Origin: Mesorhizobium comanense
Lineage (GTDB): Bacteria; Pseudomonadota; Alphaproteobacteria; Rhizobiales; Rhizobiaceae
Assembly: GCF_005503535.1 (NCBI RefSeq)
Contig: NZ_SCNN01000026.1
Location: forward strand, 23,457 to 87,456
Length of the DNA: 64,000 nucleotides
Direction: 5' to 3'
Part shown: in pieces, positions 25,635 to 32,472 of the stretch
Layout: every line of letters begins with the position of its first letter
Position numbering within the stretch: position 1 is the stretch's first letter
Made by a program: the position numbers and the translations under genes
Notes under the pieces: generated by a model
What the model saw: the letters and a program-made list of their open reading frames with translations, nothing else
Database searches by the model: none
Told to the model about the DNA's origin: nothing

Positions 25635-26198
25635 TCACTCGGCAATCGACCTGATGACCCTCGCCGGATTGCCGCCGACAAGCGTATTGGCAGGCACATC
25701 CCTGGTCACCACCGAGCCCGCCGCGACAACTGAATTTTCGCCCACCGTCACGCCGCCGATGACGGTAGCGCCGGCGGCGATCCAGACGTTGCGTTCGATG
25801 ACGATCGGCTTTGCCGTGGTGAAGGCGCGTCGCCGCGACGGTTCGAGGGGATGGCCTGACGTGATGAGGCTGACATTCGGCCCGATCAGCACATTGTCTG
25901 ATATATCGAGCCCGCCAAGATCGTAGAACGTGCAGTTCTGATTGATGAAGACATTGCGCCCGATACGCATGTCCGGGCCGCCGGTCGTGTAGAAGGGCGG
26001 TATCAGCAGGAAGCCGCCGTCCACCGTCTTGCCGATGAGTTCGCCGAACAAGGCGCGGACTTCGTCCGCATCGTTGAACGTCAGACGATTGAGACGGGCG
26101 GTGATCGCCATCGCCCGCTTGACGTTCGCCAGCATCGCCGCCGATTCCGGCGTTCTCCCGGGGATTATCCTGGTGCGATCCTCATGCGTCATTTCCAA
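25635..26198 (-). CDS. Sugar O-acetyltransferase (LacA/NodL type, left-handed beta-helix)
   Basis: 187 residues. A maltose-acetyltransferase-type N-terminal segment (MLANVKRAMAITARLN) precedes a hexapeptide-repeat beta helix (IGRNVFINQNCTFYDLGG, ISDNVLIGPNVSLITSGH with the catalytic histidine, VWIAAGATVIGGVTVGENSVVAAGSVVTRDVP). Such trimeric enzymes transfer acetyl from acetyl-CoA to a sugar hydroxyl. NodL is a rhizobial homologue, but there are no nod genes here, so a general housekeeping or exopolysaccharide role is as likely. It is monocistronic. Confidence 0.88.
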   Translation of the reverse strand: MEMTHEDRTRIIPGRTPESAAMLANVKRAMAITARLNRLTFNDADEVRALFGELIGKTVDGGFLLIPPFYTTGGPDMRIGRNVFINQNCTFYDLGGLDISDNVLIGPNVSLITSGHPLEPSRRRAFTTAKPIVIERNVWIAAGATVIGGVTVGENSVVAAGSVVTRDVPANTLVGGNPARVIRSIAE

Positions 26199-26302
26199 TG
26201 TTCCTCAGGGGGCGCGTCCGAACCGTCGCTTGTCGGACGCGCGGACCCTGAGTGTTGTTTGAGCATGATTCCGAAAGGCGGTTCCAGCTTTCAGGTTTCG
26301 CC

Positions 26303-26752
26303 TCAGCGCACCACCAGCACCGGGATCGCGGTGTAGGACAAGACTTCCGCCGTCTGGCTGCCGAGCAGCAGGCGGCCGAGGCCCCGGCGGCCATGCGAGG
26401 CCATGACGATCAGGTCGCAGCCCCGGGCCTGCGACAGGTCCAGGATCGCCTCGGCGGGCCGCTTGTCCTCGACATGGACAAGCTGGGCGGTTACGCCCGC
26501 GGCATCGGCCGAGGCCTTGCACTTGTCCAGAACCTCCTTGGCGTATTTGCGGGCTTCCTCCTGATAGATGGCGAGTTCGTCGCCGGCGGCGTAGCCGGCC
26601 ATGGCGCCGCCCCAGGCCAGCGTCGGGAACTGTTCGGAAACGGTGACGAAGGTGACGGCGGCGCCGATGTCCTTGGCCAGCGTGAGGCCATGGGCAACGC
26701 CCTTTTCGGCCAGTTCCGATCCGTCCGTGGCGATGAGCAGATGCTTGTACAT
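26303..26752 (-). CDS. Universal stress protein (UspA family)
   Basis: 149 residues, one Usp domain. It starts with YKHLLIATDGSELAEKG and ends with the nucleotide-binding loop CDLIVMASHGRRGLGRLLLGS, followed by VLSYTAIPVLVVR. The intact G-x-x-G-x(6)-G-S loop indicates an ATP-binding type. Usp proteins support survival under stress or starvation; the specific role is unknown. It is monocistronic, transcribed away from mntP. Confidence 0.92.
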   Translation of the reverse strand: MYKHLLIATDGSELAEKGVAHGLTLAKDIGAAVTFVTVSEQFPTLAWGGAMAGYAAGDELAIYQEEARKYAKEVLDKCKASADAAGVTAQLVHVEDKRPAEAILDLSQARGCDLIVMASHGRRGLGRLLLGSQTAEVLSYTAIPVLVVR

Positions 26753-26931
26753 GATGTGTTGCCCTTGATGCGGAGCGGTCCGCGGGCGGACGCGTCCTGA
26801 TGGTGTCGATGCGCTAGAGATAGTTATGCCGAACCGCCAGTCATTGTGCCAAGGCCGTGCGGATGAAGGCCAGCCGCCGGCTTGCCGGCACGATCAGCGC
26901 CGGCTTGGCTTGTGACAGCTGTCTGGCAAGT

Positions 26932-26961
26932 ATAGCCTAGGCTATGCCATTGAATTCAATG
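26932..26961. promoter_or_regulatory. Two adjacent perfect palindromes upstream of the mntP riboswitch
   Basis: ATAGCCTAGGCTAT (26932-26945) and CATTGAATTCAATG (26948-26961) are each 14-bp perfect palindromes, two bases apart. The first resembles the half-sites (ATAGC/GCTAT) of the enterobacterial MntR operator. It overlaps a possible -10 element (TATAGC at 26931), so a metal-sensing regulator acting here is plausible. The second could be a separate site or part of the promoter. Confidence 0.5.
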
Positions 26962-27007
26962 ATATTTTTTGTCACGGCGCGTTGACACCGCAGAGAGGCG
27001 TCGCTAG

Positions 27008-27134
27008 ATGAGGGCCATCGGGGAGTAGCCACCATCGGCTTGATGGGGCCGCATCAACATGCTCGCGGACATCGCGTGGTGCGGCCGGCCGGAAAATCCG
27101 GCCCGGCAAGACCGTGGTGAGGACCGGCCCTCGG
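27008..27134 (+). promoter_or_regulatory. yybP-ykoY manganese riboswitch
   Basis: The leader of mntP contains the conserved yybP-ykoY blocks in order: CGGGGAGTAGCC (27019-27030), ATCAACATGCTCGC (27053-27066) and GGCAAGACCG (27105-27114). They are closed by a P1 helix GAGGGCC (27010-27016) with GGCCCTC (27126-27132). An internal GGCCGG...CCGGCC hairpin forms the variable arm. This class binds Mn2+ and switches on manganese export genes, which fits the downstream gene exactly. Confidence 0.88.
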
Positions 27135-27181
27135 ACAGGCCGATCGCGCTCACCCGGATCATGTCCCGCGAGATCATAGCC

Positions 27182-27742
27182 ATGTCACCCCTTGCGATCG
27201 CCATCCTGGCCGTCGGCATGTCCGTCGATGCGCTGATTGCCTCAATCGGGCGGGGCGCGGGCGCTGCCCGGCCGTCCTGGGCCGATGCGCTGAAGACAGG
27301 CGCCGTGTTCGGCGCCGTCGAGACGCTGACGCCGCTGCTCGGCTGGCTGATGGGCGTCGTCGCCAGCCAGTATGTCCAGGAGATCGACCACTGGATCGCC
27401 TTCGTCCTGCTTGGCGGCGTCGGCGGCCGCATGGCGCTGCACGCCTTCCAGCGCGACGCCGAGGCGCCCGTCGCCGCCAACCGCTCGCTGGCGACGCTGC
27501 TGGCGACCGCCGTCGGCACCAGCATCGACGCCATGGCCGTCGGCGTTTCGCTGGCTTTCCTGCAGGTCAACATCGTGGTGATCGCGCTCGCCATCGGCGC
27601 CGCGACGACGCTGATGTCCACCGGCGGTATCCTTGCCGGGCGCTTTCTCGGCGCCCGTTTCGGGCGCTATGCGGAGATCGCCGGCGGTCTGGCGCTGATC
27701 GGCCTTGGTGCATCCATCCTGCACGACCACCTGACCGCCTGA
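27182..27742 (+). CDS. mntP: Manganese efflux pump MntP
   Basis: 186 residues, the usual length for MntP, with six predicted membrane helices in two related halves. Each half has the conserved acidic motif, SVDALIASIGRG near residue 15 and TSIDAMAVGVSLAF near residue 115. It exports Mn2+ across the inner membrane. I start at the ATG at 27182; a longer in-frame reading from 27059 would translate through the riboswitch and is not credible. Control is likely double: a palindromic operator at 26932 and the Mn2+ riboswitch in the leader. Confidence 0.93.
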   Translation: MSPLAIAILAVGMSVDALIASIGRGAGAARPSWADALKTGAVFGAVETLTPLLGWLMGVVASQYVQEIDHWIAFVLLGGVGGRMALHAFQRDAEAPVAANRSLATLLATAVGTSIDAMAVGVSLAFLQVNIVVIALAIGAATTLMSTGGILAGRFLGARFGRYAEIAGGLALIGLGASILHDHLTA

Positions 27743-27993
27743 GAGACCGTTTGGAAACTCTACTCTGGCAGCCATCTGAAGGCGTTTTCTGCGCTTCCGG
27801 TGCTCACGGACCAGAACGTCCGCTGCGCGCCGGTTCTCGAAACCACCATCATATGACTCGCCAGAGCGAATTTCGAAACGGCCTCTGAGGCCGGCGTCGC
27901 GCGGCTTTTTCGACCGCGTCGCGACGGACCCTTTCGCGGCGCCGCGCCGGCGGCTACAGATTGGACCGACACAGCCAGTGAGAGGGCAGGCCG

Positions 27994-28575
27994 TTGAGCA
28001 GCGCGTTTCCGCAGATCCATCTGGTTCGTCACGGCGAGACGGCGTGGAGCCTGTCGGGCCAGCACACCGGCCGCACCGACATGCCGCTGACGGCGGTGGG
28101 CGAAGCCGCCGCGCGGGGCCTGGCCGAGCGGCTCAAGGGCCTGTCGTTCTCGGCGGTCTGGTCGAGCCCCTCGCAGCGCGCCTACAACACCAGCGTACTC
28201 GCCGGCTTCGGTGACCGCAGCGTCAGGATGGACGATCTGCAGGAGTGGGATTACGGCGCCTATGAAGGGCGCACCACGAAGGAGATCCTGGCCGAGCGGC
28301 CCGGCTGGACCGTCTTTCGCGACGGCTGCCCGCAAGGCGAGACGGCCGCCGATGTCGGCGCCCGCGCCGACAAGGTCATCGGCCGGCTGCGCGAGGCCAA
28401 TGCCGATATCCTCATCTTTTCCAGCGCGCATTTCCTGCGCGTGCTGGCCGCCCGCTGGCTCGGCCTGCCGCCGGAAGGCGGCGCGCTTTTGGTGCTCGAC
28501 ACGGCCAGCATCAGCGTGCTCGGCTACGAGCATGACCTCGGCGAGCCGGTGCTGCGCAGGTGGAACCTGAAGTAG
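27994..28575 (+). CDS. Histidine phosphatase superfamily protein (cytoplasmic)
   Basis: 193 residues from a TTG start with RBS GAGGG. The catalytic motif LVRHGET (R12, H13, G14) and GRTDMPLTAVG are typical of the phosphoglycerate-mutase-like phosphatase branch. The second catalytic region is FSSAHFLRVLAARWLGLPP. There is no signal peptide. Members dephosphorylate small molecules such as alpha-ribazole phosphate or sugar phosphates; the context gives no hint which. A convergent VOC gene follows. Confidence 0.9.
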   Translation: MSSAFPQIHLVRHGETAWSLSGQHTGRTDMPLTAVGEAAARGLAERLKGLSFSAVWSSPSQRAYNTSVLAGFGDRSVRMDDLQEWDYGAYEGRTTKEILAERPGWTVFRDGCPQGETAADVGARADKVIGRLREANADILIFSSAHFLRVLAARWLGLPPEGGALLVLDTASISVLGYEHDLGEPVLRRWNLK

Positions 28576-28593
28576 GGCGGTCCAGCGCCGGCC

Positions 28594-28995
28594 TTACTTG
28601 TCGAATTTCCGGATCGCTTCCGCCGTCACCGGCTGAAAGAAATTCACCAGATTGCCGTCGGGGTCGCGAAACAGCAGCGAGCGGTTGCCCCAGGGCATGG
28701 TCGTCGGCTCCTGCACCATGGCGGCCTTGATCGTGTCGGCCAGCCTGGCGAATTCGGCATCGACGTCGCCGACACGGAACTCGATGATGGCCGTGTGGTT
28801 GTCGGCGGGGCGGGCAATGTCGCCGCCGAACAGCATCAAGGTGCGCGTGCTGCCGATCGCCAGCGTGCAGGAGGGCGTCGCGAGCTCGGCGAAGTCCTCG
28901 GTGTAGACCGTCACCGGCATGCCGGTGATCTCGCCGTAGAAGCGCACGAGACGCTGGACGTCCGAAGTGATGATGCGGACAGAAACGAAATTCAT
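28594..28995 (-). CDS. VOC-family (glyoxalase/bleomycin-resistance fold) protein
   Basis: 133 residues, a single VOC domain of two beta-alpha-beta-beta-beta halves: FVSVRIITSDVQRLVRFYGEITG at the start and WGNRSLLFRDPDGNLVNFFQPV at the end. An AAGGAG RBS precedes the ATG. VOC proteins include metal-dependent lyases, dioxygenases and drug-binding proteins; the metal ligands cannot be assigned with confidence. It is monocistronic. Confidence 0.87.
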   Translation of the reverse strand: MNFVSVRIITSDVQRLVRFYGEITGMPVTVYTEDFAELATPSCTLAIGSTRTLMLFGGDIARPADNHTAIIEFRVGDVDAEFARLADTIKAAMVQEPTTMPWGNRSLLFRDPDGNLVNFFQPVTAEAIRKFDK

Positions 28996-29386
28996 CTTTG
29001 GCTCCTTGATCGCCGAACGCGTTTGACGATCAGTCCGTACACCAGTGCCACTGACAGCTTTCTGTCAGGAGATGACGTGACTTGCTCGCGGGAGCCGCGA
29101 TCGCGAACGGCCACCATCAGCCGGTTCGACATGGGCAGCGCAGGCGAGGGGAAGCAGACGGCGACGGCGGTTCCCAGGGTTGGATGGTCTCTTCCTGCCT
29201 TGACGGAAATTTGATCGCGCGCACCAGTACAAGGGCTGCTTCAATCATTATACAAGAAGCAGTTGCGGTCGATAGATAGCTGTATTCTGCGTGATCTTGC
29301 TGAAGATTTCATATGATCGCAGTCTGTTTCTTCAAGTTTCATCGGAGCACTGCGGGGAGTTCCCGATTGTTTGAAGGATAGTCAAG
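28996..29386. other. Intergenic region, 391 bp
   Basis: No convincing coding frame. The last 150 bp become AT-richer (around 29240-29340), suggesting the promoter of the small exported protein gene that follows. I see no palindrome or repeat of note. Confidence 0.5.
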
Positions 29387-29803
29387 ATGAGGCGCCGGAT
29401 GACTGGTGTGATGACGATGGCCGCAATGCTTGGATTTGCTGGCTATGCTGCGGCCGCTGCCAGCGCTCCGCCGATGACCTATCAGAAGACGGCACTTTCC
29501 GAGCAGGAGATTTTCATTTTCCAGGACGCCAACGTCAATCCGGACTGCACGGTTGCGGGCGTGGATGTCGTGCGGACGGCATCGGGGCCAAGCCACGGCA
29601 CGCTCCGGATCGTCGACGGCAAGTTCTTTCCGAACTTTCCCAAGACCAGCGAACGATACAAGTGCAATTCCCAGAGCAGTGACGGGGTCCGGGCTTTCTA
29701 CAAATCGGCCCCCGACTTCAAGGGGCAGGACCAGGTAAGCCTGATCGTGCATACGTTCACCGGCAACGTCCGCAATGTCGTGGTAAACATCACCGTCGAA
29801 TAA
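29387..29803 (+). CDS. Small exported protein of unknown function
   Basis: 138 residues (or 134 from the ATG at 29399). A signal peptide (MTMAAMLGFAGYAAAAA) precedes a mature part with two cysteines (PDCTVAGVDV and YKCNSQSS) and a beta-rich pattern: HGTLRIVDGKFFPNF, then VRAFYKSAPDFKGQDQV and closing strands. The order of strands suggests a small Ig-like or cadherin-like domain stabilised by one disulfide. I do not recognise the family. Confidence 0.75.
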   Translation: MRRRMTGVMTMAAMLGFAGYAAAAASAPPMTYQKTALSEQEIFIFQDANVNPDCTVAGVDVVRTASGPSHGTLRIVDGKFFPNFPKTSERYKCNSQSSDGVRAFYKSAPDFKGQDQVSLIVHTFTGNVRNVVVNITVE

Positions 29804-29833
29804 GGGCCGTCTGCGCCGCGCGCGGTGTGCGTC

Positions 29834-30622
29834 TCAGCCCGCCAGCAATTCCAGTTCAGCTGCTGTCAGATGCCGCGCCGCGCCCTTGGCGAGGTCGCCG
29901 AGCGGCAGGCGGCCGATGGCGATGCGGATGAGACGCCTGACTTCGATGCCGTGGGCGGCGAGCAGGCGGCGGATGTGGCGGTTGCGGCCCTCGTCGAGCA
30001 CGATCTCCAGCCAGGCGGTGCGGCCGCCGCTGCGCAGCAACCCGATCGAAGTGGCCGTCAGGGTCTCGCCGTCGATGGTGACACCGGCGCGCAGCGTGGC
30101 CAGCATCGCCTCGTCCGGCACGGCGGAGACCTGCACGTGATAGGTCTTGGGCAGATGCGAGGCGGGATCCATGAGCCGGTTGGCGAACCGGGTGTCGTTG
30201 GTCATCAAAAGCAGGCCCTCGCTCGCCTTGTCCAACCGGCCGACCGGCGAGACGAAAGGCAAATCGAGCCCTTCGAGGCAGGCATAGACGGTGTCGCGCT
30301 GCTGCGGGTCGTCGCGCGTGGTGACCAGCCCACGTGGCTTGTTGAGCATGAGATAGACCTTGCGCTCGGCCACCACGTCGTTGCCGTCGACGACGATGCG
30401 GTCGCGGTTCATGTCGACGCGCAGTTCGGCGTCGCGCACCACCTTGCCGCCAACGCGCACGCGGCCCTGCGCGATCAGCGCCTGCGCCTGCGTGCGCGAA
30501 CACAGGCCGAGCTTCGACAAAGCACGGTTCAGGCTGACGCCCGGTGTCCTGTTGGCGAGCGGCCTGCCGGCGGCAGGCTGGCCGGCGGGGGGCTTGCGGG
30601 TTGATGGTGGTCGTGCGGCCAT
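29834..30622 (-). CDS. Pseudouridine synthase, RsuA/RluB/RluF family
   Basis: 262 residues from the ATG at 30622. After a basic, proline-rich leader, an S4 RNA-binding domain (SLNRALSKLGLCSRTQAQALI) is followed by the catalytic domain. This has YLMLNKPRGLVTT, the active-site aspartate in VGRLDKASEGLLL, KTYHVQVS and EGRNRHIRRLLAAHG. It isomerises a uridine in rRNA or tRNA. A GTG at 30658 would add 12 residues but is less likely. It is the last gene on the strand of an ArsR-led operon, and the reading frame of the preceding hydrolase runs through it in another register. Confidence 0.92.
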   Translation of the reverse strand: MAARPPSTRKPPAGQPAAGRPLANRTPGVSLNRALSKLGLCSRTQAQALIAQGRVRVGGKVVRDAELRVDMNRDRIVVDGNDVVAERKVYLMLNKPRGLVTTRDDPQQRDTVYACLEGLDLPFVSPVGRLDKASEGLLLMTNDTRFANRLMDPASHLPKTYHVQVSAVPDEAMLATLRAGVTIDGETLTATSIGLLRSGGRTAWLEIVLDEGRNRHIRRLLAAHGIEVRRLIRIAIGRLPLGDLAKGAARHLTAAELELLAG

Positions 30623-31529
30623 GGTGTTCCGGATCGGTCGATGGCCGACAGATGGCACGTGCCGCGACGGCTCCGCAAGCCGGATGCTTTTCTCTCCCGG
30701 GGCCAGCCGTCTTGCCCCGATCGCTGAAGAACGCCTTGAGCGCCGGTGCGTGGGCGGCCGGTTTCAGCATATGGTTCTGGCCGGGCAGGGTGAGATAGCG
30801 GGCATCGGGCAGCGCTTTGGCCAGCGCCCTGTTGCCGTTGCGCATCCAGAGCGGGCTCTTGCCGCCATCGCTCACCAGCACCGGCACGCGCAGCGAGGCC
30901 CAGCGGGCGGGATCGAGCGGCTTGCCCTGCTGATCGCCGGCGACGATGTCGCCGTCACGGGGCAGCGTATGCGCCACCGCCTTCAGTTTCCGCCAGATCG
31001 GCGTCAGCCGCATCAGCGGGATCAGCAGGCCGGGCATGCCGACCGATTTGAGGAAGGCGGTGACGGCGTCGCCGCGCCGGTCTTCCGCGATGGCCTGCCG
31101 GATCGCGGCCCAGTCGGCCTGCGTGGTCGCGCGGCTGCCGTCCACGATCAGCGGCGCCTCGTAGAGCGCGAGCCCGGTGATGCCGGGCAGGCGGCTTGCT
31201 GCCATCAGCGCCAGCATGGCGCCGGACGACATGCCCCAGACACAGGCCTCGCCGCCGGCCGCGCCGAGCACGGCCTCGATGTCGTCGACCTCGCGCTCGA
31301 CCGCGTAGGGAAGGGTATCGCCGCTGCCGCCACGGCCGCGCCGGTCGTAGCGAAAGACGGTGAAGTCGCCTGCCAGCGCCTTGGCCAGCGGGCCGCTCGG
31401 GCCCATGGCGCGCGAACAGAGCGCGCCGTCGACGAGGATCAGCGGATGGCCCCGGCCGCTCTGCTCGCAGGCAATCGGCGTTCCGTCGCGCGACGGAACC
31501 GTCCGCGTGGTCGGCATCTCAGCGGGCAT
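29856..31529 (-). CDS. Alpha/beta hydrolase with an abnormally long reading frame overlapping the next gene
   Basis: The first 275 residues or so form a normal alpha/beta hydrolase: oxyanion region LILVDGALCSRAM, a FTVFRYDRRGRGGS strand, nucleophile elbow GMSSG, and a late histidine in LPGQNHML. The family usually ends soon after FFSD (about position 30700), but here no stop occurs and the frame continues to 29856. That makes 557 residues, the last 250 read out of phase through the pseudouridine synthase gene. A frameshift or lost stop near the natural end is likely. The start overlaps the SRPBCC gene by 11 nt, so the two are co-translated. Confidence 0.7.
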   Translation of the reverse strand: MPAEMPTTRTVPSRDGTPIACEQSGRGHPLILVDGALCSRAMGPSGPLAKALAGDFTVFRYDRRGRGGSGDTLPYAVEREVDDIEAVLGAAGGEACVWGMSSGAMLALMAASRLPGITGLALYEAPLIVDGSRATTQADWAAIRQAIAEDRRGDAVTAFLKSVGMPGLLIPLMRLTPIWRKLKAVAHTLPRDGDIVAGDQQGKPLDPARWASLRVPVLVSDGGKSPLWMRNGNRALAKALPDARYLTLPGQNHMLKPAAHAPALKAFFSDRGKTAGPGREKHPACGAVAARAICRPSTDPEHHGRTTTINPQAPRRPACRRQAARQQDTGRQPEPCFVEARPVFAHAGAGADRAGPRARWRQGGARRRTARRHEPRPHRRRRQRRGGRAQGLSHAQQATWAGHHARRPAAARHRLCLPRRARFAFRLAGRPVGQGERGPAFDDQRHPVRQPAHGSRLASAQDLSRAGLRRAGRGDAGHAARRCHHRRRDPDGHFDRVAAQRRPHRLAGDRARRGPQPPHPPPARRPRHRSQASHPHRHRPPAARRPRQGRGAASDSS

Positions 31530-32019
31530 GGTTTGCGCTCCTCCCGATCAGTTGCGCCAGCCGGTCGAAACTCTGCGTCCAGCCGTCGCGCACGCCGAGC
31601 GCCAGCAGGCGCTCGCGGTCGGCGGCGCTGGCGAAGGTCACCTCGAAATGGACATGGGTGCGCGCGCCTTCCGGGGTGAAGGTCACCGTGTGGCGGCTCT
31701 CGCCCGGCGGCTTGCCGGCCCATTCGCGGATTTCGGGGTCGGGCTCGTCGCGGTAGCTCAGCCTGGCGTTCTCGGCGACTTCGAGGTAGCTGCCCTGGTT
31801 GCGGTAGAGCGCGCCGCTGGCGGTCAGCATGTCGATGCGCCAGCGGCCGCCGGCGCGCACATCGAGTTCGCAGCGCGGAATGGTGCAGTTCCTGATGCCC
31901 CACCATTGCGCCACCAGGAGCGGATCGGTCCACAGTCGGAAGACGCGCTGCACCGGCGCGTTGAAAACCCGCTCGATGGCGAAGCCGCGGTCGGCGGTCT
32001 GGGCGGCCGGCGCGCTCAT
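31519..32019 (-). CDS. SRPBCC / AHSA1-like domain protein
   Basis: 166 residues from the ATG at 32019, which overlaps the ArsR stop (ATGA). The START-like AHSA1 pattern is clear: FAIERVFNAPVQRVFRLWTD, QWWGIRNCT, GGRWRIDM, and a C-terminal helix DGWTQSFDRLAQLI. In many bacteria an ArsR gene is directly followed by such a gene, and the product probably binds a hydrophobic small molecule. A longer frame upstream to 32412 is merely ArsR read out of phase. Confidence 0.88.
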   Translation of the reverse strand: MSAPAAQTADRGFAIERVFNAPVQRVFRLWTDPLLVAQWWGIRNCTIPRCELDVRAGGRWRIDMLTASGALYRNQGSYLEVAENARLSYRDEPDPEIREWAGKPPGESRHTVTFTPEGARTHVHFEVTFASAADRERLLALGVRDGWTQSFDRLAQLIGRSANHAR

Positions 32020-32351
32020 TCGGCTTTGTCCGCGCCGCGCCGCAGGAGATCCTCCATGCGGTCGAAACGGTCCTCCCAGAGCTTTCGATAGTCGTCCAGC
32101 CAGCGGTCGATGTCGCGCAACGGCCTGAGCTCGATGCGGCTCAGATGCTTTTGCGCCGCCCGGCTGCGGGTGACGAGGCCGGCCTGCTCCAGCACGCCGA
32201 CATGCTTGGAGACGGCGCGCACGGTGAGCGCGAAAGGCTGGGCCAGTTCGGCCACCGAAGCCTCGCCGTCGAGCAGGCGGGCCAGGATCGCCCGGCGCGT
32301 CGGGTCGGCGAGTGCGGCGAATGTGTCGTCGAGGGAGGTTTGGCTGATCAT
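32016..32351 (-). CDS. ArsR-family transcriptional regulator
   Basis: 111 residues, a winged helix: TFAALADPTRRAILARLL, the recognition region LTVRAVSKHVGVLEQAGLV and a wing with SRAAQKHLSRIEL. The C-terminal helix is charged and contains no cysteine. Because it lacks metal-binding cysteines, it is unlikely to sense arsenite and belongs to the ArsR/SRPBCC type. It heads an operon (ArsR, SRPBCC, hydrolase, possibly pseudouridine synthase) with all junctions overlapping or tight. A tandem GAAC-N6-GTTC pair directly upstream is the probable autoregulatory site. Confidence 0.9.
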   Translation of the reverse strand: MISQTSLDDTFAALADPTRRAILARLLDGEASVAELAQPFALTVRAVSKHVGVLEQAGLVTRSRAAQKHLSRIELRPLRDIDRWLDDYRKLWEDRFDRMEDLLRRGADKAE

Positions 32352-32355
32352 TATG

Positions 32356-32385
32356 GAACCATTTAGTTCTGGAACTAGTCGGTTC
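32356..32385. promoter_or_regulatory. Tandem GAAC-N6-GTTC operator pair upstream of ArsR
   Basis: Two 14-bp dyads of identical architecture, GAACCATTTAGTTC (32356-32369) and GAACTAGTCGGTTC (32372-32385), are separated by two bases and end 5 bp from the arsR-type start codon. Their spacing places two dimers side by side, fitting autorepression. Confidence 0.6.
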
Positions 32386-32472
32386 TATATATGGATCGAC
32401 CCGGCAGGTCAATGGGCCGGCTCGCGGCGGCCTTCAGAAGAACGGATAGGACCAGGGAATGCGCGCCTCGCG

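Noticed and set aside
25635..26198. Assignment of the acetyltransferase as nodL and of the region as part of a symbiosis island
   Set aside because: LacA-type homologues are widespread and there are no nod, nif or fix genes, integrase or tRNA attachment site in the window.
27059..27181. In-frame upstream start for mntP at 27059
   Set aside because: The codons run through the conserved loops of the riboswitch and encode no helix; the MntP fold begins exactly at the ATG at 27182.
32016..32351. ArsR at 32 kb as a third arsenic-resistance regulator
   Set aside because: It has no cysteines, and its partners are an SRPBCC protein and a hydrolase, not arsenic genes.
31519..32412. 297-codon reading of the SRPBCC frame starting at 32412
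   Set aside because: The first 131 codons are the ArsR gene read out of phase; the AHSA1 fold begins at the ATG at 32019, which overlaps the ArsR stop.
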